From: Acanthochromis polyacanthus
Taxonomy: Eukaryota > Chordata > Actinopteri > Pomacentridae
NCBI RefSeq assembly: GCF_021347895.1
Contig: NC_067117.1
Coordinates: 19,746,858 to 19,810,857, forward strand
Length of the DNA stretch: 64,000 bases
Direction: 5' to 3'
Numbering within the stretch: position 1 is the stretch's first letter; each line of letters starts with the position of its first letter. Positions 1 to 12,450 of the stretch are shown here, one piece after another. A program made the position numbers and the translations under genes. Below the pieces are notes generated by a model. It had not been told where the DNA came from. It did not search any database and saw only the letters and a program-made list of their open reading frames with translations.

Positions 1-3000
1 TTTGGATATTGAGTTTATCCATGGTCAGTTTCGATAATTTTTCAATTAAGCCCTTGTCAAGTCACGGATGAAAGAGCAAGACTTTTCTTCTATGCATGAA
101 GTCCCCATGATGCATTTGACAAAAATATGACCTGTTAAAGTATGAATTCCTCTGCTTTGTCGTCTACCTCTCTACCGATTAATAGAGTCTCTTCTAGAGC
201 AGAGCAGAGAGTAAACAGTAATGGAAGTTACATAATCGAGGAAAGAATCAGCAGGTTAAATGACAACCAAATAATTGTTAATTGCAGCTGTATTCCCGTC
301 TTTCCTGTGACATAAACATGGAAGAAAAGCTGTGAGAAATTATACTAATACTTTCAGACATGAGGAGATTGACCAGGATGACATCATTACACTGGAAGGG
401 ACGGTTTCAGTGTCTCAAACCTCACTTATCTCGTCCTCTTTTACTCTTAATTGTGTTTCTGCTCTCTTTCCTGTTGTGCCATTCTCTCTTGTGGTTTTTC
501 ACATATTTTTAAATGTGTGAGCTCAGTTGAGTGTGTGTGTGTGTGCCTCATCAGAAAAGTGTGCTCAGATACTTGTCTTGTGTGTGATGCTATCGGTCCT
601 AATGGAAGTCTAGCTGCCACGAGATAGCTCTGTCTTTCGCTCATCTTTCTCTGTTTAACTCTGCTGTCTTTTCCCAAAGGATGGTGTGATAGAGCAGACT
701 GATAGGGTTAGAAAAGAGGGTGAGATGGATAGGGAGGTTAATGGTTTCTCTCTCCCCTCTTCTCTCCTTCCTCCCCTTTTCTTCTCAATCACTATCAATC
801 GGCCGTACAGTCGGTCCTCCTGTTGCTTGACAGTGATTGGGGCGGAAGGATGTGGCTGTGACTGATTGTCATGGAATGAGTCCAATCAAAAGCTGGCATG
901 GCCCGCGGAGCTGCTGCAAGTGGCACACTGTACTCAGTCTCGTGCCTTAACCAGAAGCCACACTGGGTAAAACAATGAAGTGTCGCTCATGCATGACAGC
1001 ACAGGGAATTGTTTTGAATTTGAGTCAAATCTCTTTTCAGATTCATGCACAGCAGGGCTCATCAGAGCGGGTTATGAAGTATCAAATGGGGAAAAGCTGA
1101 GTGGAAAAGTGACATCGCACATTTTCCTCCAGTGCTCGTTGTGAGAAATTTACTAAAGGGAAGAGCATGATACTGATAAATACAACGGAAAGGATATTTG
1201 TGAATAAGAACTAGGGCTGCAAGTCTTTTTAAATTTTTATTTAGTCTTTTTTTCATATTATTGGAAGTTTTCTGGATGCAAAATGTGAAAAAAGTTCCCA
1301 GAATCCATTTTGAAAACTAATTTGAAACTTCTAGATGTGTCCTGCTTACCATGAACATCACTACTCACCCTGTATATGGAGCTGTACAGTGTCTTCTTTA
1401 GCTTTCATCTCTTAGAGTTTCTCAAATATGAAAAGACGATCCTCGTCTTTTTCTAAGTTAGAGACTTCACTCTTCTGGAAAAACTACATGAAATGTGTAG
1501 GCATGGAACTTCAAAGAGGTATAAATTCCTTTACATTGATCTGATGGGAAATGAATAGGTTGGCTCACTTTTCTGTAAAAGTTGTGTTGACATTCTTACC
1601 AGGTCAAAGCTCGTAATATTTCTGTATCACTTTCTACACAGCTCAAATTTGAACTGCATCCAGTCATATTAACAGATAAGCACACACAAATGAGTTTCTT
1701 TGAGCTGCATGAAGTTTTAGTGCCGAGATTGGTCCAAAAACATGAAACAGAGCACAAAAAACAGCTTGTTCTAAAATCATGAAATACCTTTATCAGTCAC
1801 TTTGCTCTGCAGTTTCAAATCTATTATGAACTATGGTGTCCGTAGAAAAAAACCTTTCTGTGATGAAAACAGACTGACATGGAAAACTAAATTCAATCTT
1901 GATTTTGACAAAAGATTTTCAGGACATTTTTTTTCTTCCAGCTGTTTGTAGGAATTTTTCCTCTGAATTGACTGAATATCTGCTGCATCAAACAGCAGCA
2001 CAATCTATATCCATATTTTAATTTTACTGTTGCTAATGTAGTATGTAGATTATCGTCACAAGCGGGCAGAATTTTCATTGTTTAGGAAATCCTAAATGAA
2101 CTAGGCTATTAGTTATTTGTACAGTTTAATGAACTTATTAGTTTAAATTTAGTCATTGGTTTATTATTGTATTATTATGCATTGGACATCATTTGATGTA
2201 CTGTCCAAGCTCATGTTTATGATAAATGCCATGTACATACTGTGGCCTGCTCCATCAGCCGTGAGGAACATAAACATAAACGTGACCTATCCCTGAATGA
2301 CAGATTGCCGTCATTTTCCCAGATTGATGAAACCAGCAATGTTGCATATCCCATGTCTGAACTGGGCTCAAAAATCAGGATCTTTTTCTATGCTGCAAAG
2401 CACCCTTTTAATTCTCTATCTTATTGATTAGTTGACTAAATGTCAAGTATCTATTTCTCACATGAATCATAGTTGTATATACTGCAATGTATAGAGAAAT
2501 ATAGAAACATGAGCCGACATATTGATCAGATCTTCAAAGACTGTTTCCACTTCTCCTTTTGGCACAGCTTCGTTAACATGCATATTAAATTGTCAACCAT
2601 TTCTCTTTATTTAACAGATTAGTTTTTTTGTTATTAAAAAAGCTCCTGTTACACTTTTTGAATGCCAGCATACACATGAGGGCAAAGCCAATCAGACAGA
2701 TATTGTTTAGTCTTTCATCAGTTCATTGCCAGCTCTCCACCAACACGCTCCATCAGTGCACCTACCAAGCACGACTTCCACACAGTAACTCCAGTGAGAG
2801 CAAAGAACGAAAAGCAGCATTTGTCCTCTTTTCTCTTCTCCTGCTCTCCTCTGCTTCTCTCTGTCTGTATATATGGTGGTGGGTCGCTTGGCAGTGCTAA
2901 TGGAAATGCCAGCTGTGTGGCTCCTCACTCCTCACCAAGTCCATTTACTAAAGTGACAGAGTCATTTACCAGGCAGACGGCCTCTCCCATCCTCACTTAA

Positions 3001-3659
3001 TTAGAAGACCCCTAGGCCTGTCTACCTTAGCCGGTCACATTTACCTCTTTCTCTCTCTTTTTCTCTGTCTACAGTCTCTTTGTTCCAATTCTTTGTTTTC
3101 TGCAGTTTTTCAATCTCTGTCTCATCCTTTCTCTGTCTCAGTTTTCCTTTTTGCTCTCTCGTTCCACTTGGTTCTTATGTCTCCCCTCTTTTTCTTTCTC
3201 ACATGAGGGACAGAGTATAATGAACAAATGGCTACACAAAGACTGAGGGTGTATTGACCTATTGTTTGAGATTAGCTTCTTTTGGACGGCTTAATGGGAA
3301 TGTCCATGTGATGAGGATGGTGATGAAGAGGGACGAGTTTCGCACGTCTTTATTTTTCAAAGTTTTGTATGTCTTTCTTCTTTAACTCACTCTGTGTTTG
3401 TGTCACGACTGCTGATTTACGGTTGCACTTTTTTCAGAATGAACCCCGTTAAAGTGTGCCACTTTGTTGCCTGTTTTGCTGAGAAAAAAGTGTGTTTTAG
3501 AAATCAAAGCTGATTGGAAAAGAAACAGTCCTTATTAGATAATCAAGGACGAGGAGGTGACTGTTTGACTTTTGAAGCCTTTTTCATAACTCTGGTTTTA
3601 TTTTCAAGCATTTTTCAAAGGTTTTTATTTGAAGGTGCTTCTATATTAGAATGAAGGTG

Positions 3660-3663
<4 letters not shown>

Positions 3664-3745
<82 letters not shown>
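3664..3745 (+). repeat. (CA)41 microsatellite
   Basis: An uninterrupted CA dinucleotide run of about 82 bp on the + strand. It creates an apparent minus-strand frame rich in Cys-Val that should not be treated as a protein. Confidence 0.98.
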
Positions 3746-3747
<2 letters not shown>

Positions 3748-6399
3748 AAGAAAGCACTCCTACTGCTCTTGTATAATCTTGTGCTGGACGCCTGTGTGAT
3801 AATGTACTCTATATGTGTTGCCTCATAGCGGTTTCCTTGGAGATTGGGAATTTGAGTTGTCATCTTTATTGGCCTTGAACTCGCAATATGCGCACACACA
3901 AATGGCAAATATATAAGTTGTTTGATCTGTCTCTTGTTTTCAGTGGAATGAAGTATAGATGAGAAGATCAAAACAGCATTTCAAAAGAGAGAAAACAATG
4001 GAGCAGATGAAAAATTGAGCCCAGTGAAGGAGAAAGAGGATAAGAAGATAAATTAAAGAGGCGAAATGGAGAAGGAGCTGATCAGGAGGGAGAAACGGCA
4101 AGCAAAACACAAGAATAGAGAGATAAAGATAGTGAAGAAGGTAGGAAAAGCGGCATTCACAGAAATTACTGTAAGGAGTGAGATTTCAAAGAGAAAACTA
4201 GAGATTAGAGCTATCACAGTAGGAACAATTTTCTTCTCCTGTGACACATAAAAGCATAATTTCAGACAAATGCAACAAAAGAAGCCGAAACAGCTGATCC
4301 ATCATGTGATTTAAATGTTTGCTAGATCAGAACTTATTCCAAGAACACATTTCAATCTCTCATTACATGCATTCGCTCTTTTTTTTGAAAAAGTCAACCT
4401 TAAGTGAGCAATGCCTTTTATTTTCGGTGAAATTGGGCCTTTTTCCCCCCAAATTTTGCTTCCATTGCCTTTTTCTAATATAGTGCTTCTAAATGCATTA
4501 TAGGAATACATCTAATAACATCTGAATTTCAACAGCAATCTAGTTTTTATGCATCGTTCAGCAAATTGAACGTGCTTCCAGATGGATTCTCAATTGGACA
4601 CAATGGTGCGATTGCTGTGGCTCACTTCTTTCCATCTCTCCCACTAAATCATCCTTTGCCCGTCATCGCTCTTTTTAGCCATCTTTTAACATCTCTCCTT
4701 CCTTGTCAGTGCCAGACTCTGCCAGTCTTGTTTGCTTCCCTGCTTATCTTCAATCAGTCAACACATCAAGCCCGGCCGAGCCCGCCATTGATCTCATAAG
4801 CCCCTTACAATCCAGTCAATGCACACATGCTAAACTAGCCTTTGATATGACCTCCCCACACCTCCTGTGCACACACACACACACACTTGCTGTTCTCAAC
4901 AGGTATTCCAACGGTGAATAAACTGGCTGACTTACATGGATGCTCTGGTGAGAGCCATGTGGCACTTCCATGTCAAACGAACCGTTGCTGACATGATACA
5001 CTGATGCCAACATCAATTAAAGTCCCTGCAAAGTAATGACAGCAGCAATGTGTTTTGCAGCTACACTTTAACAAACTGTTGTATCTGCCCTTCTTTCTGT
5101 TTCTCTGTAATCCTGGGACATTTAGTGGCTATGTCGCTACGCGCTAAGTATTGATTTTTTTGTTCTTGCACACGGTTGTTCACCGCCAACAAAGATTAAA
5201 GTCGCAAGATGATTGATGGTTATTGAAATAATCCACCTATGGTTAATCCTCATCCTAGTTTCTGCTCCCAAGCCTCTGGATGATGGTTAAACCAAAAAAA
5301 AAAACCTGCAAGGAAAATTTGATGTATTTAATTTTCAGTTTAAATTAGGCTCATTCTCCAAATTTCCTTTTGTCTCAACCACAGCTAGTTAAGATTACAG
5401 AGTACAGTTTGGATGAAAAGAGAGAAGCAATGAGAGCCACGCGTTTATGAGATTTCTGAGAATTATTGTCTGGCAGCTGAACATTACATCTTTTTTCAGA
5501 TACACAGGTTTTCTAAGCGTATTTATGGAGAGCTGACTGTGTGTGTTCTTTTCTTATGTCCTACAATTTGACCTTTAGGAGCTTCTCAGTAAAATCTAAT
5601 TCCTCGACTACGGGTCCCTGAGCTACAGGATTAGAGCCGTTTGAGGTTAAGTGTTAAACAGAGGTTCAGTGGTAGTTGTTTAGGGAGGCATGGGCATTAA
5701 TAATTTATGATGCAGAGTCTCAAGCAGATTTCCAAAAATAACTGGAAATAAGCAGTGATTTCTTCCACGTGGTCCCCAGACAGTATAACCCAGAGAAGAG
5801 GCTCTCTTCTGGTAGCCACCCCCTCTTCTCCTCCTCTGCTATAGACTCTCCCTGTGTTTGAATGTTAAAAAAAAAGAAGCCACAACAAGGCCAATCCTTT
5901 TATGTCTTTAGATTTTACAACCAATGAAAAGCTGCGCTGAAAGCTTTACGGTTCCTCTGGGTTTTGGGGGTGACCGTCGCAAAGCCTGTTAGCTGGACGT
6001 TTAAAGGCAGGTGATAGCGCTCTGTAAAAACAGATTGGAGGAGAAAGGTGGAAAGTTTATAGCAAAACGGAGATGTCATGGCATTGCGATACGGTCGGGG
6101 TACAGGGTTGACAACAGAGGAAGCCGGAGCGAGGAAGGAGAATTGAGTTACAGCAGTGGATGGTATTGTAAATAAGGAGATGGCAAGAGAGAGGAGATGG
6201 CGGGCTTGGTTTATAAGGTCATTTAAAGGAGTAATGTGGCGCGCTGTCTGGAATTGGCTTTCATTAAAAGAGCCATCGAGAGAGACAGGAAGAGGGAGAC
6301 AGAAGAAATGTGTGCTTGTGTGTGTGTGTGTGTCTGTGGGTAGGCAGTGTTTCTAACACACCCGCAAACACACATTTTCCAGATCTACATGCACAGGTA

Positions 6400-6680
6400 C
6401 AGTCTCAGCCCCTGTAACGCGTTTTATATCCCCACTGGGGAAAACAGCCGTGATAGGTTCCTAAGACATCAACAGCTTTGCAGCACTACCGCTCACTAGA
6501 GCCCATGAGGTCCCCAGCACCACTAGTACACGAACAATCGTGAACAATAGGCCATATCTATCATTACACAGGGTAGTGATAAGGTTATGCTAGCTCACCA
6601 AGGACCCATAGTTAGTATGATTTATGTGGACCATTGTCCTTAATCACAGCCATGATGATTTATGGTGAAGCGAGGGGAAT
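6400..6680. promoter_or_regulatory. Candidate conserved noncoding segment
   Basis: A stretch free of simple repeats with balanced composition, set between CA/TG-bearing DNA. It includes a short near-palindrome (CCCCACTGGGG) at about 6429-6439 and AGCTCACC-type strings. This is only a candidate enhancer-like block; the basis is texture, not homology. Confidence 0.15.
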
Positions 6681-8631
6681 TGGTTGGCGTCAGTGATATG
6701 AGGAACATACCATTCTTCCCCATCTCCATTCTCTCTCCCTTTTTTTTGTTAAGTCATAAAGTATATGAAAGACATCCTGCGAGGTGTCAAATCACATATC
6801 GTCAACTCCAGCTGCTTTTCTCTCATCCATCTATCCATCACCCCTTCATTCATTCACACGCCTTTTCTCCCTCTCATTTTTTATTATCAAAAGCACCCCG
6901 ATCCCTTGTTCCATCCTTCTTTCAGCTCTCCTTTCAGATGAAAACTATACTCATACGGTGTGACAGTGACACATAGCAGGCGTCTGCCACCATATCCCAT
7001 CTACTCAGCACAATGTCCTCGCCAATTCGCCCCACGAGTGTCTTCCATTACACGTCGCTTTTCCTTTATTCATCCATCCAGCTTGCATTTCCAGTAGATG
7101 ACCACCTCCTTCTTTCCCCCTCCAGTCCCCACCATTGCTCGTTTGCAGCATTTCATCCGTCTTACTCTCTGGGCAGAAAGCCAGCCAGAAAGCTACTGTA
7201 CTGAGGTCTGTATTGACTTTAGACTGGAGGAGTAGCTGCATGTTTCTGTCAGTTGAATGAATGAATGAATAAATGAGATGCTTAGGGAAGGATGGTGATT
7301 GTGGGCAGAGATACGGGCCCAAGGAACATGGAAGTAAAGAGTAATTATATACTCACTAGAAGAATAAAGTAAAGGAAGAAAGAGATGTGTTGGCACACAA
7401 TGTTAAGTTTTTTGTTTGTCTGCCCCCTGTGCGATCCTTCAAAAAGCCCCAAAGTTGCTCTTCTGCAAGGCATTTAAGAGCATAAATGCATTTCATCGTG
7501 TCACATGTATCTCTTGTCTGTGTTGCACTTAAAGCTCGCAGAAGAAACGAGGCTCCAGTTTAATATTTCATTGCTGCATTCCTTCATCCACCTGGTTTCT
7601 GTCCTCCAGCCAACCACCTTCATCTCTAACCTCAGGCCTCTGCTGTTTTTTCCATGTGTTTTCTTTTCTCTTATCATTGCATACATCACTCTGGCTACCC
7701 CCTCCTGTCCCCGCCTCATAGAAAAGAAACACACAACTGTAGTCCTTGCATACCACTCAAATGAAGTTCTCATGGTTAAATCAGTGTGTGTGTGTCCAGG
7801 CTGTATTAGTGTTACCCAGGGGTAGAATTGTTAAATGCTGTTACTTACTGATCAGCTGGCTCCCTTTCAGCTGCATGATTTAAAACTTGCCTGGAGTGGC
7901 AACTTGATACACGCTCTCACACACATCGTGAAACGGGGATCAAGCAGCTCGTCAACTTGGGGCCCGTCGGTGAAGAAAAGTTGAATGTGGCGCTGACACC
8001 CGCAACACGTGCACACACATGCACACGTGCTTGCTTTGTTGCACACTTGCATTCTGCACATATGCTAACAATCTGTGTGTCACATTTAAACACTCTCAAT
8101 CTCTTGTGAATATCTTGAAATACACACAGACACACGTTCCGACCCACTGGGGCCATGTTGTGAACCATCTGTCATCACCTTTAACTGGAGTGAAGGGCTA
8201 AACTTGCACGTCTCGTTTTGTGGGCAACATCTGTAGCCTATCATCAAGCTTGTACATCCAGTGTTGCTACGGGTGACACATACATGCACACACAAACACA
8301 CACAACCAGTCATGTCACATTGGTCTTGCTGCATAAGTTCTGTACAGACACTTGAATTCTCTCTTTCATACATGTACACACACACACACACATGCTGGTG
8401 GTCTGTCCTTCTGCTCCTCTGCCTCTCACTGCTTTTTGAGGTCACCTGTCAATCACAGCACTGTTGCCGCGGTCACCTGTCAGGTGTCCCAGCATGCATT
8501 GTGAGACCTCTGCTGTGCATGCTTGACTGGAGGCTGTCACACACTGCCGGACCCGGAATCACTCACCAGAACACACACATGCTCACAAACACACACTTCT
8601 CACTGACTTGCTCACTTCCATCCCTCTCGGG

Positions 8632-8632
<1 letters not shown>

Positions 8633-8722
<90 letters not shown>
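8633..8722 (+). repeat. (CA)45 microsatellite
   Basis: About 90 bp of pure CA ending 170 bp before the PSI1 exon acceptor. It generates a 229-codon frame with a Thr-His tract that is not a gene. Its closeness to a 3' splice site makes length polymorphism here a possible modifier of splicing; CA-rich RNA is a known binding target of hnRNP L. Confidence 0.98.
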
Positions 8723-8725
<3 letters not shown>

Positions 8726-8892
8726 AGCTGTTTGCTGAGCACATGTTTTAACTTGAGTGACTCTGATAAGCTGTCAAAGTCTCATCACCATGCGGCCGAA
8801 TGTACCGTTCTTTGTACAATTTTGATTCCAAAGATACTAATTTTCCCTTCATCACCTCCCTGCTCTCTCTGTCTGTCTGACTCTCTGTCTAG

Positions 8893-8993
8893 GTGGTGCG
8901 AGTTCCAGTGGAGAGCTGCGAGCAATACACCACTTGTGGGGAGTGTTTAGGCTCCAGAGATCCTCACTGTGGATGGTGTGTTCTCCACAATGT
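8893..8993 (+). CDS. plxna1: Plexin-A1 exon: PSI1 domain, first part
   Basis: This 101-nt exon encodes [12 protein letters not shown] followed by the PSI core [15 protein letters not shown] and VLHNV. PSI (plexin-semaphorin-integrin) is a small cysteine-knot domain that links the ligand-binding sema propeller to the stalk. The cysteine spacing and the DPHCGWC motif are diagnostic of the first plexin PSI. The acceptor follows a CT-rich tract ending CTAG, and the donor is GTAAGT at 8994. The exon starts in phase 0 and ends after two bases of a Val codon completed by the next exon. Plexin-A1 is a cell-surface receptor for class 3 semaphorins (with neuropilin) and class 6 semaphorins, acting in axon guidance. 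Homology to plexin A is near certain; assignment to A1 rests on downstream exons. Confidence 0.95.
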
Positions 8994-11636
8994 GTAAGTG
9001 CTGCACACACTCATGCACACATTAACACACTCCACCCTGGCACCCTTCATGTGGTATGCAGCCAGTTGCACTGCATAGTAGATAATTGTAAAAGAAGTGT
9101 TTGGGTGTTTAAGATCAGCAGATCGTGTTGGAGTGGAAGCACCGGCCTGAATAGTTACACATTATGCTCATGAGGCTTTTGACACAGACGCTTGTCAATA
9201 CTGTGATGTCCAGAAGTGCCATTTATTGAAATGGAGTTAATCTGAACAAAAAGAACTACCTGTATTTTCAACACCTTGTTAAAGCTTTATTGAAAGACCT
9301 TGTACTTGGTTATGCAATTACAATTTATAGAAGAAATCAAAGTGTTACAACTGCTACATACATGTTGTGTAAGTCTGCCAACTCGTTACACCTGTTAATA
9401 GAACATACATTAGAACAGCTCGGCGCCCTGCATAATTGCCACTTGGTGGTATTTAACTTGTTTTGCTGAGTGTGAACATGGTTTAGTACACGAGTACTTT
9501 TTGATGCATTTAAGCAACAGATTTTAGAATTAGTCACTTCCAGTGTTGGTGTTTAGTTTCTGGATTAGACCTTGTTTAGAGTTAGATATGCAACAGTGTG
9601 CGTGGAGATTTGCAGTTTGGAAAACCAAGCTTATCGCTCATGACTGCGGTGATACAGTTAACACTGTTATTCTGTAATCTCTCTAATTCTCTCCCTTTGA
9701 CTGGAGGGTTTGTGTGTACACAAAGGAGAGTGTGAGAATAGTTGCATGTTTCTGAAAGGTGACAGGATGTTAAACCACATTTGGAAAGCCTGAAGCGTTT
9801 GGCATAATGCCATCTCTCGGTGCATTAACCCTTTAAGCTTCAGTGTACCGCCGGCGGTACACCTACTAATTTGCATAGGAATTTCAAGAATGTCCGACGG
9901 CCGCAAACGCGCTTATACAAACACTATACACCGATGGAAAGCTTAGATTCTCATGAATCCGCCGGTATAAACCTCTTTCAGATGCGATTACCACAGCGGG
10001 TGAGAAAAACACATTTGTCCGACAAAAACAAATATTCATCCATCCGTTCTCTATACACGGCTTCAATGCACACAGCGCGACTCACATTTCCGGGTTCATT
10101 ATTATACACAAAAAAAAAGATTCCACAAAAAACGGTCATAATCCAACCTTTTACATCAGATGACACAAGCCAGTAAACTATTTTGTCCAAAACATGTCCT
10201 GAAGTCGGTATAAAATCCCCGAATCGGTCCTTTTCAAGGAAATGCACCTCGCGATGCCCGTTCAATATTCCCCGTATTTTTCGTAATTTTTTTTATTTAA
10301 AAATAGAATATTAGCGATTTTTTGTACTGAAAACGGCTGGAATTGACTGAAGCTTAAAGGGTTAATTAAACTTACAGTACATGTCACCAACCTGTCTCTT
10401 GTCAAGGTGTACACACACATCACTAGTCTTTCTCCATTTTAACAACGAGGTGACACACACAATCAAGATGGATTTGCACTGGTGATATCCCTTCATTTAG
10501 GCTCCTGTTTACCCTGCATCTTAAATGCAGCTTGCTCATTTTCTACCTGATAGTGCCAGATCTGGCTAAGGGCCTTTGCCGACATAATGGGCATGTATTA
10601 ATAGGCAAATTATTTATAGGCTTTGTCTCAGCCTGCTGGTACTTTTAACCACATCCTATTAAGAGCCATGGTAGTTTCAATCAGCAGTGAAATTGAACAA
10701 GGAATACACACAGACACATACATGCAGGTGTTTCTTGGCAAACAGACACACCTAATTCACACAAATAAACAGTCACACACCAGAGGAGCAGCAGAAGGAA
10801 AAGAGGCTCATAATGAGAAAACGTGTACATACCTTTGCACATTTCTGCTAATGCCTTACAGTGTGTGTGTGCGTCAGGGACTCTCAGGGGAGCGGTTGGC
10901 GACAGCTTTTTCTTCCAGAGTGTGAGTGAAGGCTAACTAAATGAGGGAATGGGGGGAGCTGCTGTACAGAGAAGGCAGTTAGCATTTTTTTCCGCCTCCC
11001 TCTTATTGTTAAGGCCTTGCAGAGCGCCGCATCAGCACTTTCTTCTCACCACTGGGACCAGTTGTTGTTAGCACGAAGGTGAAGTGATAGCTAATGCATT
11101 ATGAATAGCTAATAGTAAAACTGCTACCATACAGGCCTGTATGCTGATTTTTAGCACGATCAGTTGGCTTGTAATAAGTGGGGGGGAAATTGCTGACCCC
11201 ATTGATATGCAGCTGGTACGAATTGCATCATTTTTACGGTTGAGGGAAACGTTAACGATTGCCTGTATATCTCCTGAGAAGTTTGGATTGTGCAGGCCTG
11301 TAAACTGAAAAGATGAGGGAGACTGGATGCTCATGTTGCTTAGTAGTTCCTGCACAAGTGTCAGTGCCAATAAGGTAATGATGTAAAGGCCCACAGTAAT
11401 GGCTGGGAGAAGCTATTAGCCTATTTGTCTTTTATTATTGCTCCCATTTCTGTGTGACGGTGATGGCTGTGTGTGTTTATCATCTTAATATGATTGTCAT
11501 ATTAGCTTAACAGTTGCTCATGTCCTCGCTCTCTTCTCTCCTTCTCTCACCTCGTCTCACTCATCTGCTCACACCTCCTCTCCTCACCTCTGATCTTCAC
11601 ATTCCTCTTTCCCGTCTTTCTTTCCCTGCTCACTAG
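8994..11636. other. Intron between PSI1 exons (2.6 kb)
   Basis: A GT-AG intron (GTAAGT ... CACTAG). It holds short CA-rich patches just after the donor, an inserted TTAA-flanked MITE at 9825-10365 (described separately), AT-rich DNA around it, and a CT-rich 3' tract at about 11525-11630 feeding the acceptor. No gene was recognised on either strand. Confidence 0.9.
9825..10365. mobile_element. Non-autonomous piggyBac-type MITE
   Basis: A 533-bp segment (9829-10361) is bounded on both sides by TTAA. It carries perfect 16-bp terminal inverted repeats: CCCTTTAAGCTTCAGT at the left end and its exact reverse complement at the right. TTAA target duplication plus termini beginning CCC is the hallmark of the piggyBac superfamily. 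A perfect 20-bp palindrome, GTGTACCGCCGGCGGTACAC, sits at 9843-9862, inside the left terminus. The interior has many CpGs (for example near 9895-9912 and 10247-10280), unlike the surrounding AT-rich intron, which would fit a fairly young insertion or a CpG-rich consensus. No transposase is present: the 101- and 95-codon frames inside show no recognisable domain, while a piggyBac transposase is usually over 500 residues. It also carries an octamer-like ATTTGCAT at 9869-9876. Confidence 0.85.
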
Positions 11637-11760
11637 ATGTTCACGTAAGGACCGCTGTGAACGAGCAGGAGAGCCACAGAGGTTTGCCTCTGACCAAAGG
11701 CAGTGTGTGGAGCTGACTGTTCAGCCAAGAAATATTTCTGTCACCATGTCTGAAGTCCAG
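11637..11760 (+). CDS. plxna1: Plexin-A1 exon: end of PSI1 and start of IPT1
   Basis: This 124-nt exon completes the split Val codon and continues [18 protein letters not shown], then a Cys-Val and the stretch [16 protein letters not shown]. The first part supplies the last cysteines of PSI1. The remainder is the first strand of the IPT/Ig-like domain between PSI1 and PSI2. The CSR.DRCERA.EPQRFA pattern and the QPRN.SVTMS ending are, from my knowledge of the family, closest to plexin-A1 rather than A2, A3 or A4. One N-glycosylation sequon (NIS) is present. Acceptor CACTAG at 11631-11636, donor GTATGT at 11761; it ends in phase 0. Confidence 0.95.
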
Positions 11761-11879
11761 GTATGTATTTTCTTCTGTATTACCCCAGCTTTTAAACACG
11801 CAAAAAGAACAATATGAACACTCTAGGAAGACAAAGGCGTTAGTCCTCAAGCAGAATTTGGGAGAAATCCACTCATTGA

Positions 11880-11960
11880 CTTGTGGTGGGGCTTTTATCC
11901 AAAGTGCTTTACAATTCACTACTCATTCACCTATTGACACACACATTCACGCTCCAGTGA
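11880..11960 (-). repeat. Possible SINE-tail fragment, reverse orientation
   Basis: The segment contains GCTTTTATCCAAAGTGCTTT at 11891-11910, followed by a CTCATTCACC-type string. In teleost genomes the reverse complement (core CTTTGGATAAAAG) is a very common tail-like motif in dispersed repeats. The same 13-mer occurs on the other strand at 34187-34199 in this window. No full-length element or target-site duplication could be delimited, so the family name is left open. Confidence 0.4.
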
Positions 11961-12349
11961 CAGTGTGCTATCATGCAAGGTGCAGACCTGACCAGCAGGA
12001 GCTATTTGGCTTTCACTGTCTTTCTCACAGGCTCGTGGACAGGAGCAGCTGTGGATAGAATTGTAGGTTTTGTGATCAACACGATTGTCCTTCTTTCAGG
12101 TGGCAAGTTAGATGGTTAGATTAATACGACTGTTGTATTACTTTAAGTATAAGGCTACAGCCAGCTGCAAGTTGCACAAAACTGATAGTTTCACTTGTTC
12201 ACTGGTAGTAAAATCAGCCTACTGAAGCCTATTTGGTTGATGTATTGGTTTGTACAAAAACCAAAGTATAAGAGAGTTATATGTCCTACAAGGCTGCATA
12301 CGATGGGAACAATTGAATTCTGCTGTCACGTGTAAAGGCAACTAAGGAT

Positions 12350-12450
12350 ATCCTGATCAAGATTTTTTTTTGCCCCCAATCCAATCTGACTCATTTAAGA
12401 TTCAATATCTGCTGATATCAAGTCCCAATCCAGTACCATTTTACTAGACA
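12350..12450. repeat. Possible dispersed-repeat fragment
   Basis: The text around 12361-12445 (a poly-T, then CCAATCCAATCTGA, ATCTGCTGATATC and GTCCCAATCCAGTACC) has the quasi-repetitive GATATC/CCAATCC texture of an abundant degenerate fish repeat. The ends are not visible. The identification is an impression from general knowledge only. Confidence 0.25.

Larger units (their letters stand above)
1..8892. other. Intron upstream of the first recognised plexin exon
   Basis: No coding exon was recognised here on either strand. This is presumed to be the 3' part of the intron before the PSI1 exon, because that exon begins in phase 0 after a strong acceptor (long CT-rich tract ending in CTAG) at 8891-8892. 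The end of the sema domain must be encoded upstream. Contents: AT-rich unique-looking DNA over most of 1-2600 and 3200-3660, a CT-rich patch near 3040-3190, a (CA)n array at 3664-3745, scattered short CA runs (4869-4886, 8375-8392) and a long CA array at 8633-8722. Reading frames up to 229 codons in 7900-8950 are driven by CA/TG repeats. Confidence 0.7.

Noticed and set aside
8261..8950. 229-codon + strand frame, the longest in the window
   Set aside because: It is driven by CA/TG repeats (Thr-His tract), runs across the splice acceptor and overlaps the PSI1 exon in another frame. No domain is present.
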